DNA of 64,000 bases from Crassaminicella thermophila (GCF_008152325.1 NZ_CP042243.1:2981026-3045025), one strand, 5' to 3'; counted from the stretch's first letter, positions 16,433 to 25,934 are shown. Notes: generated by a model from the letters alone, not told the origin. Numbers and translations: made by a program.

Positions 16433-17266
16433 CTAATAATTTTCATAACCAGGAATAAATTTTATTTGTCCATTATTTAAAATAACTCTCCATGCAGGAA
16501 TTGCAGTACCAGATTTTATATTGTCTGAATTTGTTAAGCTAATATGTGATGGATCAAACCAATATCCTAAGTCTATCCCTTTAATAATGACTTCTCCATC
16601 TTCTGTATCAATGCTATTTATACACTTTAGCAAAGCTTTTGTAGCTGGAATAATTTCCTTTTTGTTGTCATATTCTTTTATTGGTTTTAACCACATTCTT
16701 TCAAATTTTTTAACACCAGATTTATTCACAACTACATTCATATAGCTTTGCTCCAAAAAACTCCCTTTATAATTTTGTTTAAACATAATAATATACTGAT
16801 CTGCTTCTTTTATTGTGTCCCAGTATATTACATCCTTTGTCATAAATCCATATTTCCTTATAAAAAGTTCTGCTTCACGACGTGCCTTATTTTTGTCTAA
16901 TTTTTGAATATAAGGTTTTTCATCATAATTTTCATATCGAATAATTTTATTATTTATAACAGATTTATGGATTTTATCATTTTTTTCTTTTCCAAAGATA
17001 TCCACTAGCTTTTCTTCATCATATGTTTCATATTCTACATTAAGTACTGGTAATTCTAGAACAGTTGTAGGCACTTCTGCCTCTACTTTTATATTTTTTT
17101 CTTCTAAAATACGAATAACATCTTTTATGTTCTTTTCTTTTACAATAGAGGCACTATTGTTTTTAAATATATCCTTTTCTATATTGTAAATTAAAAATAT
17201 ATTGGTAATAATAAAAGCAATTATAAGAATATTTTTTGACTTTCCCCAATCCAAAATATTCACCAT
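16433..17266 (-). CDS. yycI: WalK regulator YycI
   Basis: A 277-residue single-pass membrane protein. In Bacillus YycI pairs with YycH to modulate the WalK sensor kinase from outside the membrane. One helix at about 11-29 (NILIIAFIITNIFLIYN) is followed by an extracytoplasmic domain with the characteristic ending PAWRVILNNGQIKFIPGYE. It follows yycH after 3 bp, so the two are translationally linked. The ATG at 17266 has only a weak upstream site; the GTG one codon later is possible. Sequence similarity in this family is low, so position in the wal operon carries much of the assignment. Confidence 0.85.
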   Translation of the reverse strand: MVNILDWGKSKNILIIAFIITNIFLIYNIEKDIFKNNSASIVKEKNIKDVIRILEEKNIKVEAEVPTTVLELPVLNVEYETYDEEKLVDIFGKEKNDKIHKSVINNKIIRYENYDEKPYIQKLDKNKARREAELFIRKYGFMTKDVIYWDTIKEADQYIIMFKQNYKGSFLEQSYMNVVVNKSGVKKFERMWLKPIKEYDNKKEIIPATKALLKCINSIDTEDGEVIIKGIDLGYWFDPSHISLTNSDNIKSGTAIPAWRVILNNGQIKFIPGYENY

Positions 17267-17269
17267 CCA

Positions 17270-18742
17270 TTATATTGCAGAGTAGTTTATAATTTTACCA
17301 TCATAAGCATTAAAGTAGTAGGTAATCTTATCTGTTTTTATAATCCATATAGGAATTAAATAATTTTGTTTATTCATAGGCTGGTCATAATATCCAATTT
17401 CAATCCCTTGAATAGTTGATAATACCTCTTCTGCAATTTTTTCTTCCTCAATATTCAAAGTTTCTGGTCTATTATTTAAATAATCATTTTTTATAACTTC
17501 AAAATTCTTATCTAATACTTGCGATGCTGGTAAAATAACCTTATCCTCTTTGTTTTCTAAAAACTTTATAGCAATTTTTTCTCTCTTTAAAAATCTTTTG
17601 TAATAGATCACCTGATTTCCTAATACCTCTACTTTAATAGGTGTATCCATCCTTTTATTTTCATCGCTGCAGTATACAGAAAAACCATTTAATCTATACC
17701 CAAATAAAAAAGCATATCCTTTTTTATTATCTCTTTCAATAGGCTTAACTTCTCTTAAATAAGCATCTATATTTCCCCAGCTTCCATGTTCGCTTATAAA
17801 TGCAAGTGCAATTTTGATAGCCTCTTCAAACTTTATATTTTTTGAAGCTTCCTCTTTATCTATTTTTTCTATATACTGAAGTACTCCTAAATCATCTATT
17901 TTTAATGCCTTTTGTCCATATCCATACATATATATGACAGACCCACTTGTTTCTATAATTTTTCTTATAAAATCAAGATTCTCTCCAAAAAAAGTTCCTG
18001 CAAAAGCTTCTACTTGCCCATCATTCGTTGGATCAATCTCCCTTACAACCTGTATTTGATGTATATTATCATCTAAATCAATAGGCATTAATTCATTATT
18101 TTGTACTCCATATATATCAGAAAGAGCATAATAAGCATCGTATCTACTTTCTTCAATAGTCCTTACAATTTTATAAAAATTGTTTTCTTCTTTCATAGAC
18201 TGAATCATATAATATTTTCCTTCTTTATGATTTGCTATATAAATATGCCTATCACCCATTAGAGAAATTAAAATACGATCTATTGTATCTACTTTCCCAT
18301 AAATACCTTCTTTTTTTCCTTCTACCATCTCTCTTAATAAATCTATTGGCATATTATATCCAAATCTCATTTCAATAGATCGAAAATTATTTGCTTCTAA
18401 CCACTTTTCTTTATCAATTTCCTCTATTAAAACATCTTTCTCAAAATATCCATCTTTAAGATTTTTAAGGGTTTCTTTCCATATGCCATAAGTATCTGAA
18501 TAGAGGACCGTATGCAGACCACCCCCAAAGTTAATACGAAAACTTTGGGGGCTTAAAATATCAGAAATATTATAATTTATATTTGTATTCCTTTTTACTT
18601 CAATCGTTTCTAATTGCCCTACAGAAGGCATAATTTGAGCTAAAGAAATACGTTCCCATAGTTGCTGGTTTAAAGCTATACTTAATATAAAAAGCATTGT
18701 AAGTAAAAGAGTTTTAAAATTTTCCTTGTTAAATCTTTTCAT
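17270..18742 (-). CDS. yycH: WalK regulator YycH
   Basis: A 490-residue membrane-anchored extracytoplasmic protein that in Bacillus negatively regulates WalK together with YycI. One N-terminal helix (about 12-26) is followed by a long outer domain with the family pattern SYEIWK-like (YSDTYGIWKETLKNL), and a closing domain (IPIWIIKTDKITYYFNAYDG) that resembles a pre-peptidase repeat. AGGGTG lies seven bases before the ATG. It follows the secreted protein gene by 11 bp and precedes yycI by 3 bp, inside the walRK operon. Confidence 0.88.
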   Translation of the reverse strand: MKRFNKENFKTLLLTMLFILSIALNQQLWERISLAQIMPSVGQLETIEVKRNTNINYNISDILSPQSFRINFGGGLHTVLYSDTYGIWKETLKNLKDGYFEKDVLIEEIDKEKWLEANNFRSIEMRFGYNMPIDLLREMVEGKKEGIYGKVDTIDRILISLMGDRHIYIANHKEGKYYMIQSMKEENNFYKIVRTIEESRYDAYYALSDIYGVQNNELMPIDLDDNIHQIQVVREIDPTNDGQVEAFAGTFFGENLDFIRKIIETSGSVIYMYGYGQKALKIDDLGVLQYIEKIDKEEASKNIKFEEAIKIALAFISEHGSWGNIDAYLREVKPIERDNKKGYAFLFGYRLNGFSVYCSDENKRMDTPIKVEVLGNQVIYYKRFLKREKIAIKFLENKEDKVILPASQVLDKNFEVIKNDYLNNRPETLNIEEEKIAEEVLSTIQGIEIGYYDQPMNKQNYLIPIWIIKTDKITYYFNAYDGKIINYSAI

Positions 18743-18753
18743 AGAAACACACC

Positions 18754-19263
18754 CTAATTTCCAAGTTGTTCTATGATTTTATTCAATATGTTTGTAACTT
18801 TCGTCTTAGGTATACGCTCTAGAGACTCATTCATTTCATCTTCTTTATTCTTTACAGTAAAGTACTTTATAATGGGCTCCTCTTCATTTCCATCTTTATC
18901 CTTTATATCAAACTCCATTCTATATTTGCCTGGTGATAAATCTTTTAATTGTTTATTATAAAACTTAAGACTTTCTCCTTTGTCTACTTTTTCTGGTCCA
19001 AATATTAATGTATCTTCTGTTTCCTCTGTATCTTCTTTATAAACACTTAATGAAACAGATACGTCATCTCTCACTTGTACAGAAATTAACAAGCTATCTT
19101 GGACAATAATATCCCCTTTTGGGCTAATTATTTCTATTGGATCCTTATTGGCATTTATAGAATATATATAACTTGGGAATGGCTTATAGGCTGCATAACC
19201 TGTTGTTGCCGAAGCCCCTAATATTACTAGAACTAATGCGCTAGTAATGATACTTCTTTTCAT
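18754..19263 (-). CDS. Secreted protein encoded between walK and yycH
   Basis: A 169-residue exported protein that I cannot name. The N-terminus is a clear signal peptide (MKRSIITSALVLVILGASA, then TTGYAA before a likely cleavage). The mature part begins YKPFPSYIYSINANKDP and looks like an all-beta, Ig- or FN3-like domain (IEIISPKGDIIVQDSLLISV ... GKYRMEFDIKDKDG). The start is the ATG at 19263, with GGGAGGAATT just upstream. It lies between walK and yycH with 94 and 11 bp gaps, a place where Bacillus has no gene. A role at the outer face of the WalK-YycHI complex is a guess from position. Confidence 0.75.
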   Translation of the reverse strand: MKRSIITSALVLVILGASATTGYAAYKPFPSYIYSINANKDPIEIISPKGDIIVQDSLLISVQVRDDVSVSLSVYKEDTEETEDTLIFGPEKVDKGESLKFYNKQLKDLSPGKYRMEFDIKDKDGNEEEPIIKYFTVKNKEDEMNESLERIPKTKVTNILNKIIEQLGN

Positions 19264-19357
19264 AATAATTCCTCCCAGTTTATATACTAATCCTTTATAA
19301 CACACACATTATATCGCATTATTGTTACAAACGTATTACACCCATTTTAAGATACCT

Positions 19358-21157
19358 TTACACCTCTTTTTCTTTCAATGGCAATTTAATAATAACCTCT
19401 GTACCTTCTCCTTCTTTGCTCTTTATATTGATTTCTCCTTCATGTGCTTTTACAATCTGTTGAGCAATGGAAAGGCCTAATCCAGTTCCCCCTAATTCTC
19501 TAGATCGAGCCTTATCCACACGATAAAATCTTTCAAACAATCTTGGAATGTCTTTTTCTGGTATACCCATTCCATTATCAATAATACGAATAATTCCTCT
19601 AAATTCATCTTTTTCTACTAAAACCTTTATTTCTCCATTTTCTGGTGTATATTTGATAGCATTGCTTAATATATTGATAATAACTTGTTCTATCTTATCA
19701 GGGTCTATAAAGCATATAACCCTTTCTTCTCCTTTGAAACTTAGTGTTTGGTTTTTATTTTTTGCATTAATACGCATTTTTAAAACAGAATCTTCAGTAA
19801 GCTTCACAATATTTGTTTCTTTTTTATTCCAATGCTCTCTTTTATAATCTAATCTAGAAAGCTGAAGTAAATCACGAACCAACCTATCCATCCTATCTGC
19901 TTCACTTTTTACTACTCCTAAAAAATGTTTTGTAATCTCTTTATCATCTAAAGCCCCATCAAGCAATGTTTCTGTATAGCTTTTTATACTTGTAAGAGGC
20001 GTTTTTAATTCATGAGATACATTAGCAACAAATTCTTTTCTCATATTATCTAGCTTTTGTCTTTCAGTAATATCTTGTATAACCATAACTATTCCTGCTT
20101 TTTCACCTTTTTCATCCTTAAAAGGCGCATAATTTGCATGGAATATGCAATCTTTAAAGCGAATAATTTCACTTCCAATCCAATCTTTAGAGTTTTCTTC
20201 AATAAACTCAATTTTTAATCTTTCATTGAAAACTCCTATTATATTGTCATAGGGCTTATTTTTTATATCTTCTTGTGATAAATCTAGCATACGCATCGCT
20301 GTTGGATTTGCATGGATAATTTTCCCTTCATTATTAACGGCAATCAATCCGTCTGCCATATAGCTTAAAATTGTTTCTAGCTTACTTTTTTCACTAGAAA
20401 TCTCTGAAAGGGTTATATTTAATTTCTCCCTTGCATAATTGAACATTTCAGCCAATTGGCCAATCTCATCATCAGATTTTACTTCAACAAACTGATTAAA
20501 ATCTCCCTTTGCCATCTTAGCAGCTTTTACAGTAACATCAATAATTGGTTCTGTAATACTTCTTGCTATTAAATAGCCTAAAATTACTGTTATAGCAAGT
20601 GCCAAAAAAGTAGCTTTTGTAAGTATCCATTTTGATTTATCTAAAGTTTTGTATATATCTGATAAATCTGCCCTAATATATAAAATTCCTTTTACAGCTT
20701 CTCCTTCATTTTGTATAGGAAAAGCCATATTTTTTGTTGTAATTTGACGTCCCTGACGCGTATTTATAATAATATCTTTTTCTCCTATATGTCCATTTCG
20801 TGCATCTATTAAAAGTTCATAATCTAATACTTCTATTGCATTATCATTTGTCCCACTATTTTTGCTTCTTGCAATAATTTTAAAATCCCTATTTACAACA
20901 AATATTTCTTCTTTCAATCCTGTAGGCCATTGATCAATATTTTTTTGAATCTCTTGCTTACTTTCATTAAGATCTTTAAATCTTACGATGGTTTGAATGA
21001 GCCCTTCTCTCCTACCTAAGTTTGTAAGATTCTCACTCACTGTATCTAAATGATACTGTTGAAACTCTTGAATAATAAATACACCTATAATGAGCATGGC
21101 AATATACACAGGCAAGAAGTATATGGTAATAAATTTCCACCTTATACTTTTAAACAT
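19358..21157 (-). CDS. walK: Cell-wall-control sensor histidine kinase WalK
   Basis: A 599-residue sensor kinase controlling peptidoglycan metabolism with WalR. In order: helix 1 (12-29), an extracytoplasmic sensor domain (31-175), helix 2 (178-197), HAMP (198-250), a PAS domain (259-365), HisKA with the phosphorylated H382 in NVSHELKTPLTS, and the HATPase domain with N-box NAIKYTPENG, G1 DNGMGIP and G2 GGTGLGLSI. This is the full WalK layout. The ATG overlaps the end of walR (TAGTATG), and its ribosome site AGGAGG is read as the last two Arg codons of WalR. Confidence 0.96.
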   Translation of the reverse strand: MFKSIRWKFITIYFLPVYIAMLIIGVFIIQEFQQYHLDTVSENLTNLGRREGLIQTIVRFKDLNESKQEIQKNIDQWPTGLKEEIFVVNRDFKIIARSKNSGTNDNAIEVLDYELLIDARNGHIGEKDIIINTRQGRQITTKNMAFPIQNEGEAVKGILYIRADLSDIYKTLDKSKWILTKATFLALAITVILGYLIARSITEPIIDVTVKAAKMAKGDFNQFVEVKSDDEIGQLAEMFNYAREKLNITLSEISSEKSKLETILSYMADGLIAVNNEGKIIHANPTAMRMLDLSQEDIKNKPYDNIIGVFNERLKIEFIEENSKDWIGSEIIRFKDCIFHANYAPFKDEKGEKAGIVMVIQDITERQKLDNMRKEFVANVSHELKTPLTSIKSYTETLLDGALDDKEITKHFLGVVKSEADRMDRLVRDLLQLSRLDYKREHWNKKETNIVKLTEDSVLKMRINAKNKNQTLSFKGEERVICFIDPDKIEQVIINILSNAIKYTPENGEIKVLVEKDEFRGIIRIIDNGMGIPEKDIPRLFERFYRVDKARSRELGGTGLGLSIAQQIVKAHEGEINIKSKEGEGTEVIIKLPLKEKEV

Positions 21158-21158
21158 A

Positions 21159-21848
21159 CTATGCCCTCCTGAAGTAGTAGCCTACTCCTCTTTTTGTTAG
21201 AATATATTTTGGATTGCTTGAATGATCTTCTATCTTTTCTCTTAATCTTCTTACAGTTACATCCACAGTTCTTATATCTCCATAATATTCATAGCCCCAT
21301 ACTTCTTCTAATAACTGCTCCCTTGTAAAAACTTGATTTTCTTTTGTTGCCAAATATTTCAAAAGCTCGAACTCTCTTAGAGTTAACTCTATCACTTTTT
21401 CGCTTTTTTTCACTTCATACTTGTTTAAGTCTATGCTTAATTCTCCAGAAATAATAATATTGCTCTTATCACTTGTACTATTTGTTCCAACTCTTCTAAT
21501 ATTTGCTTTTACTCTTGCTAAAAGTTCCCTTATACTAAAAGGCTTTGTAATATAATCATCTGCTCCAAGTTCTAATCCTAATACCTTATCTACCTCTTCT
21601 TCTTTCGCTGTAAGCATGAGGATCGGCATATTAAAATTCTCTCTTATTTTTTTACATACCTGAAATCCATCCATTTTGGGTAGCATAATATCTAGTAAAA
21701 TCAAATCTGGTTCAACTTGATATGTCTTATGTATAGCTTCTTCTCCATCAGAAGCTACGCTTACTTCATAACCTTCTCTTTCTAAGTTAAACTTCAAAAT
21801 ATCTGAAATTGATCTTTCATCATCTACTACTAATACTTTTCTACCCAT
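21159..21848 (-). CDS. walR: Cell-wall-control response regulator WalR
   Basis: An OmpR-type response regulator of 229 residues; phosphorylated by WalK, it controls autolysin and cell-wall genes. The receiver domain has the acidic pair D9-D10, the phospho-acceptor D53 in LLDIMLPKMD and the conserved Lys in ADDYITKPFS. The winged-helix domain (about 130-229) contains EQLLEEVWGY and VDVTVRRLREKIE. I place the start at 21848, where GGGGG precedes ATG by eight bases; in-frame ATGs at 21875 and 21863 lack a site. First gene of the wal operon. The upstream stretch holds a TATAAT and then the folded repeat. Confidence 0.96.
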   Translation of the reverse strand: MGRKVLVVDDERSISDILKFNLEREGYEVSVASDGEEAIHKTYQVEPDLILLDIMLPKMDGFQVCKKIRENFNMPILMLTAKEEEVDKVLGLELGADDYITKPFSIRELLARVKANIRRVGTNSTSDKSNIIISGELSIDLNKYEVKKSEKVIELTLREFELLKYLATKENQVFTREQLLEEVWGYEYYGDIRTVDVTVRRLREKIEDHSSNPKYILTKRGVGYYFRRA

Positions 21849-21938
21849 ATATCTTTCCCCCATTATTATGTTCATGTTTCTTTTTTTATTATATCACATA
21901 AACAAGCATATTTTCCTATACTATATATTACAGGAACT

Positions 21939-22178
21939 CAGACTGTAGACAAAACATAATTATTATAAATAAAAAATAAAAGCGAATAATTGCAAAGCTT
22001 TAGTAAAGAAAAATTGATGAAGGATTTCAGAAAAATCCATAGGCTTAGCATGGACGCTAAGCCAGTAGCCTACAAGACAGGATGTCTTGATTAGGTGCAT
22101 TAGGATTTTTTGAAATTATGAAGCTTAGTTTTCTCTAAAGCTTTGTTTATGAGCATTATTTTTCAATTCATTGATAAA
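21939..22178. repeat. Folded intergenic repeat, copy 1
   Basis: About 235 bp matching 52738-52972 at roughly 85% by eye. The two halves form a long imperfect inverted repeat (AAAGCTTTAGTAAAGAAAA near 21995 with TTTTCTCTAAAGCTTT near 22130). Nested in the middle are two perfect hairpins: GGCTTAGC/GCTAAGCC and CAAGACA/TGTCTTG. It fills the gap between walR and the upstream MA-like peptidase gene. It could be a MITE-like element or a structured RNA; no reading frame is seen. Confidence 0.8.
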
Positions 22179-22199
22179 TATAACTTTGCCAACAAGCTC

Positions 22200-22225
22200 A
22201 GGAACTACTTATATAAGTAGTTCCT
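22200..22225. other. 26-bp perfect palindrome over a stop codon
   Basis: AGGAACTACTTAT and its exact complement meet without spacer, and the TAG stop of the MA-like peptidase gene lies inside. No T-run follows on either strand, so a classic terminator is unlikely. It may work as an mRNA end structure or a protein-binding site. Confidence 0.55.
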
Positions 22226-22990
22226 GTAATCTTTTCCTTTTCCTAAATCCTTTAGAAGTTCATTTAAATGCTCAAATCCTTGCGTATCTACAATATCTTT
22301 TACAAGCTCAAAAGATCTTTTATACGCAAGCATTTCATCAAGATTCATAAATTCTTCAGTAAGTTGTTTAACTGTATAAGGCTTTCCTTCAAATGATAAA
22401 TCTTTTCCCCATTCATATCCTGTTTGAGCATATTCTTGATAAAGAGCAAGCCCTTCAGTAAACCACAATGGATAATTCCCCTTAGCCAAATCATCTACTA
22501 GTAAATGTGTAAATTCATGAACCATAGGTCCTTCATTCATAAATATATCCTCTATATCTTCATTCTGAGGAATCCACAGCTTAGGAGATAATATTTGAAT
22601 GGTTGAAGCAAAGTATACACCCATTGGCGGTTTTTCTTGCTTAAGGGATGCATTTTTCATAAGCTCACTAGGATCATTATAAACAATAACTGTAGTTTTA
22701 TCTTTTGGATAGTAATGAAACATATCACAAACTTGTTGATAGTATTGTTCAGAAGCTTTCTCAACAAGATTTATGGTTTCTTCATCTTCTATATTATACC
22801 TTATTAAAAAATGTTCTGTTTCTCTTACTTTATAATCTTTTGTTTTGTAAAGGATAAGTTCATGCTGTATCTTTCTCAATAGAGGATAAACATGAACCTT
22901 TACATCATTAAAATAAAATATTCCAGTAAACATAATAAAAATTAATAACAAAACTAAAATATTTCTTTTTTTATTAAATACTCTTCTCAT
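22205..22990 (-). CDS. Secreted or membrane-anchored MA-like zinc peptidase
   Basis: A 261-residue gluzincin-type metallopeptidase. A single N-terminal helix (about 10-27) exports or anchors it. The zinc site is MVHEFTHLL, with the third ligand in LWFTEGLALYQEY 20-odd residues later, typical of peptidase-MA-like (Peptidase_MA_2) proteins. The remaining C-terminus is helical. Its stop is inside a 26-bp palindrome. It is separated from walR by the folded repeat and is divergent from the S8 peptidase gene. The substrate is unknown. Confidence 0.85.
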   Translation of the reverse strand: MRRVFNKKRNILVLLLIFIMFTGIFYFNDVKVHVYPLLRKIQHELILYKTKDYKVRETEHFLIRYNIEDEETINLVEKASEQYYQQVCDMFHYYPKDKTTVIVYNDPSELMKNASLKQEKPPMGVYFASTIQILSPKLWIPQNEDIEDIFMNEGPMVHEFTHLLVDDLAKGNYPLWFTEGLALYQEYAQTGYEWGKDLSFEGKPYTVKQLTEEFMNLDEMLAYKRSFELVKDIVDTQGFEHLNELLKDLGKGKDYRNYLYK

Positions 22991-23155
22991 GTGTATCCCC
23001 TCCCTTTTCTAAGAGTATGTAAACGAGGAGACACATTAACATTATATCATAACATTATGTAAACTTCACTGGTAATAATATACATTCCCTTTTTTCGAAC
23101 ACATCTTCCTTCTTACGCATACATTGATAGTGAAAATAGATTATATGGAGTGAGA

Positions 23156-24481
23156 ATGATGAAGATGAATATAAGGAGAATTAGAGCCCAATTTGTTCAT
23201 CCTGTAGTAATAGCAAGAATGTCAGCAGGAACAAAAGAATATATCTCAACAATTGTATACAGTAATGGAACTTGTGATAATATCCGTGATTGTATTCTTG
23301 ATGCTGGAGGAAAAATAAAGTATCACATTCCTCTTATTAATGCTATTGCAGCAGAAATACCCGCAAAAGCAATTGATCATATTGCAGCTGAGCATATGGT
23401 TCAGTTTATAAATCATGATGCAAAGGTATTTAAATGTATGGATAACGCATCATTAGCTGTTGCTGGACATTTTGTACATGATGTAGGTTATACAGGAGAG
23501 GGAGTAGGTATTGCTATAATAGATACAGGAGTATATCCTCATGATGATTTAGTAAAACCAATTAATAGAATTATAGCTTTTAAAGACTTTGTAAACAACA
23601 AAACATACCCATATGATGATGATGGACATGGAACCCATGTAGCAGGAATCGCTGCTGGAAATGGATATGCCAATATAAAATATAAGGGGATTGCACCAAA
23701 GGCAAATATTATTGGTGTTAAAGTTTTAGATGAAACAGGAAGTGGATCTACTTCTGATATACTTGCTGGTCTTCAGTGGGTTATTGATAACAAAGATAAA
23801 TACAATATAAAAGTTGTAAATATGTCATTAGGTTCTCCAGCAGATACAACCTATCGAGAAGATCCCTTAGCTAAAGGTGCCGCTGAAGCAGTAAAAAATG
23901 GTTTAACAGTAATAACCGCTGCAGGAAATAATGGTCCAAATCCTCGCTCTATTATGAGTCCTGGAAACAGCCCATCTGTCATCACTGTTGGCGCTGCAGA
24001 TGATAACCGTACAACATCTTATGAAGATGACTTTGTAGCTGATTTTTCAAGCCGTGGACCTACCATTAGCGGTATTACTAAACCTGATATTGTAGCTCCT
24101 GGAGTAGATATTGTTTCCCTTTCTAATAAAGGCCATAGTTCTTATGTAAGTCATTCTGGTACTTCTATGGCTACCCCTATGGTTTCAGGAACAGCAGCCT
24201 TACTTTATCAAAAAGATCCAAATCTTTCTCCATCACAAATAAAATCAAAACTTTCTAACACTGCTATAAATATTGGAGACAGTAGATATGCAGAAGGGGC
24301 TGGTATTTTGAATATAAGAGGAGCACTAGATTTAGATAATGAAGAAGCTCCTTTACCTGATGAACATAATACAGAATCACCTATACCACCTCAAAGACCT
24401 AGAAGACCTGAAAATGGTTTATCTTTTCTATTCAATCTTTTAGACCCTAGTTTATTACCTCTTCTTCTTTTGTTTCTATAA
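23156..24481 (+). CDS. S8-family subtilisin-like serine peptidase
   Basis: A 441-residue subtilase, AprX-like. The triad is Asp123 (IIDTGVYPHDD), His158 (DGHGTHVAG) and Ser337 (SGTSMATPMVSG), with the oxyanion Asn in AAGNNGP near 258. Residues 1-100 resemble an inhibitor-type propeptide, but there is no signal peptide, suggesting a cytoplasmic or spore-related enzyme, or non-classical export. After the catalytic domain come a proline/arginine-rich linker (PIPPQRPRRPE) and a hydrophobic tail ending LLPLLLLFL. GGAG lies five bases before the ATG at 23156; GTG at 23150 overlaps that site and is less likely. It lies alone on the lagging strand. Confidence 0.93.
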   Translation: MMKMNIRRIRAQFVHPVVIARMSAGTKEYISTIVYSNGTCDNIRDCILDAGGKIKYHIPLINAIAAEIPAKAIDHIAAEHMVQFINHDAKVFKCMDNASLAVAGHFVHDVGYTGEGVGIAIIDTGVYPHDDLVKPINRIIAFKDFVNNKTYPYDDDGHGTHVAGIAAGNGYANIKYKGIAPKANIIGVKVLDETGSGSTSDILAGLQWVIDNKDKYNIKVVNMSLGSPADTTYREDPLAKGAAEAVKNGLTVITAAGNNGPNPRSIMSPGNSPSVITVGAADDNRTTSYEDDFVADFSSRGPTISGITKPDIVAPGVDIVSLSNKGHSSYVSHSGTSMATPMVSGTAALLYQKDPNLSPSQIKSKLSNTAINIGDSRYAEGAGILNIRGALDLDNEEAPLPDEHNTESPIPPQRPRRPENGLSFLFNLLDPSLLPLLLLFL

Positions 24482-24485
24482 ACAA

Positions 24486-24511
24486 AAATCCTAGCTTATA
24501 AGCTAGGATTT
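24486..24511. terminator. Bidirectional terminator between S8 and M23 peptidase genes
   Basis: AAATCCTAGCTTA meets its exact complement in a 26-base palindrome, with T-rich tracts on both sides. It serves two convergent genes and overlaps the stop codon of the minus-strand one. Confidence 0.8.
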
Positions 24512-25934
24512 AATATTTTACATATTTTAACGGATTCACAGGTACTCCATTTTTTCTTACTTCAAAATGCAGGTGAGGTCCTGTACTTCTACCTGTATTT
24601 CCAACCTCAGCAATTTTCTGTCCTTTATATACACGCTGTCCCTTTGATACTAATAGTTTGCTATTATGAGCATAATAAGTCTGTGTATTAGCTCCATGAT
24701 CAATAATGATACATTTTCCATATCCACTCTTATAGCCTGAGAAAATTACCTTTCCTCCATCTGCTGCTTTTACTGGAGTTCCTATTGGTGCAGCAATATC
24801 AATTCCCGTATGTTTTCTTCCCCATCTTAAACCAAACCTTGAAGAAAGCCTTCCCCTTGTTGGATTGGCAAGTTTCCCTGTTCCAATTTTAGGTGGAGGG
24901 TTTTTTGTTCCTTTTAATACTACTTGCTTTCTAGGATTTTGAACAATATTTTCTTCTAGGATTGTTTTGGAAAATTCTATACCATTGTGTCTGACAACTT
25001 CAGCTAATACCTCTCTTTTTCCATCTTTACCTTTTATTTTTATCTTTTTTTCTCCTTTATATAAAACTTTTGTTTCTTCAAATTCTATTTCATAAGGAAT
25101 TTTTTCTTCGTATTTTAACTTCTCAACTGTTGCAACTGTTAATAGGGGTTTTGGTACAATGAGGCTAATCTTTTGATTTATTTGTAATCTTTCTGGATTT
25201 ATATCTGGATTTGCTTTTATTAAGTCATCCACTGTCAATTTATATTTTCTAGCAATTGTCCAAAAGCTTTCTCCTTTTTGTACCTCATGTATTTTTTCCT
25301 CTTCTGTTCCTTTTAAAATAAGCTTTACCGCCTCTTTAACATCCTTTAAATCACTAATTCCTACTTCTGCTTCATCTACTGCTACATCTTCAACAAAATA
25401 AATCTTCTCAAATTTTTTCTCTTTATCTATATAAATATTTTTTATTTCTTCTAGCACCTTTTCTGCATCTGCCTTTTTAGGTAATGCAGTAATTATTTTA
25501 TCATCTGCCTTAATCCCATAAGCTTTTACCTTAAAATCCATAAATTGCTTTAGTCTTTTTTCTATTTCTTCTTTTTTTGTCAATTCCTCTTCTTTTGCTT
25601 TTGTTTTTTCATAAACAATATTTTCATTAAATACAACAGCTGTATTATAAGTATTATGTAATCTTTTTTGTATTTTTTCGACTATTTTTATAAAATCATC
25701 TTTTTTTCTTACAACCCCGACTACTTTTCCATCTATTTTAACAGTATATGCCCCATTATAACTATAAGCAAATATAAATAAAGCTGCTAATATTACAATA
25801 GATGCTATATATATTTTTCCTCTTCCATTTTTATTTAATTTAGTATAATATTTAATGATAATATTCTTAATATATATAGGGATTTCTTCTATTTTCATCT
25901 TTTGAGGTTTCCTTTCTTTTTTCTTTGGATTCAT
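24510..25934 (-). CDS. M23 peptidase with LysM and G5 domains
   Basis: A 474-residue cell-wall hydrolase or wall-associated metallopeptidase. One membrane helix near 43-60 (IYIASIVILAALFIFAYSY) is followed by a coiled-coil-like Lys/Glu region. A LysM domain sits at about 218-265 (VQKGESFWTIARKYKLTVDD), a G5 domain at about 270-345, and the LytM/M23 domain fills the C-terminus with the zinc motifs HTGIDIAAPIG and HLHFEVRKNG. This is a common layout for sporulating clostridial wall endopeptidases. The ribosome site is weak. The stop overlaps a shared terminator. Confidence 0.92.
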   Translation of the reverse strand: MNPKKKERKPQKMKIEEIPIYIKNIIIKYYTKLNKNGRGKIYIASIVILAALFIFAYSYNGAYTVKIDGKVVGVVRKKDDFIKIVEKIQKRLHNTYNTAVVFNENIVYEKTKAKEEELTKKEEIEKRLKQFMDFKVKAYGIKADDKIITALPKKADAEKVLEEIKNIYIDKEKKFEKIYFVEDVAVDEAEVGISDLKDVKEAVKLILKGTEEEKIHEVQKGESFWTIARKYKLTVDDLIKANPDINPERLQINQKISLIVPKPLLTVATVEKLKYEEKIPYEIEFEETKVLYKGEKKIKIKGKDGKREVLAEVVRHNGIEFSKTILEENIVQNPRKQVVLKGTKNPPPKIGTGKLANPTRGRLSSRFGLRWGRKHTGIDIAAPIGTPVKAADGGKVIFSGYKSGYGKCIIIDHGANTQTYYAHNSKLLVSKGQRVYKGQKIAEVGNTGRSTGPHLHFEVRKNGVPVNPLKYVKY

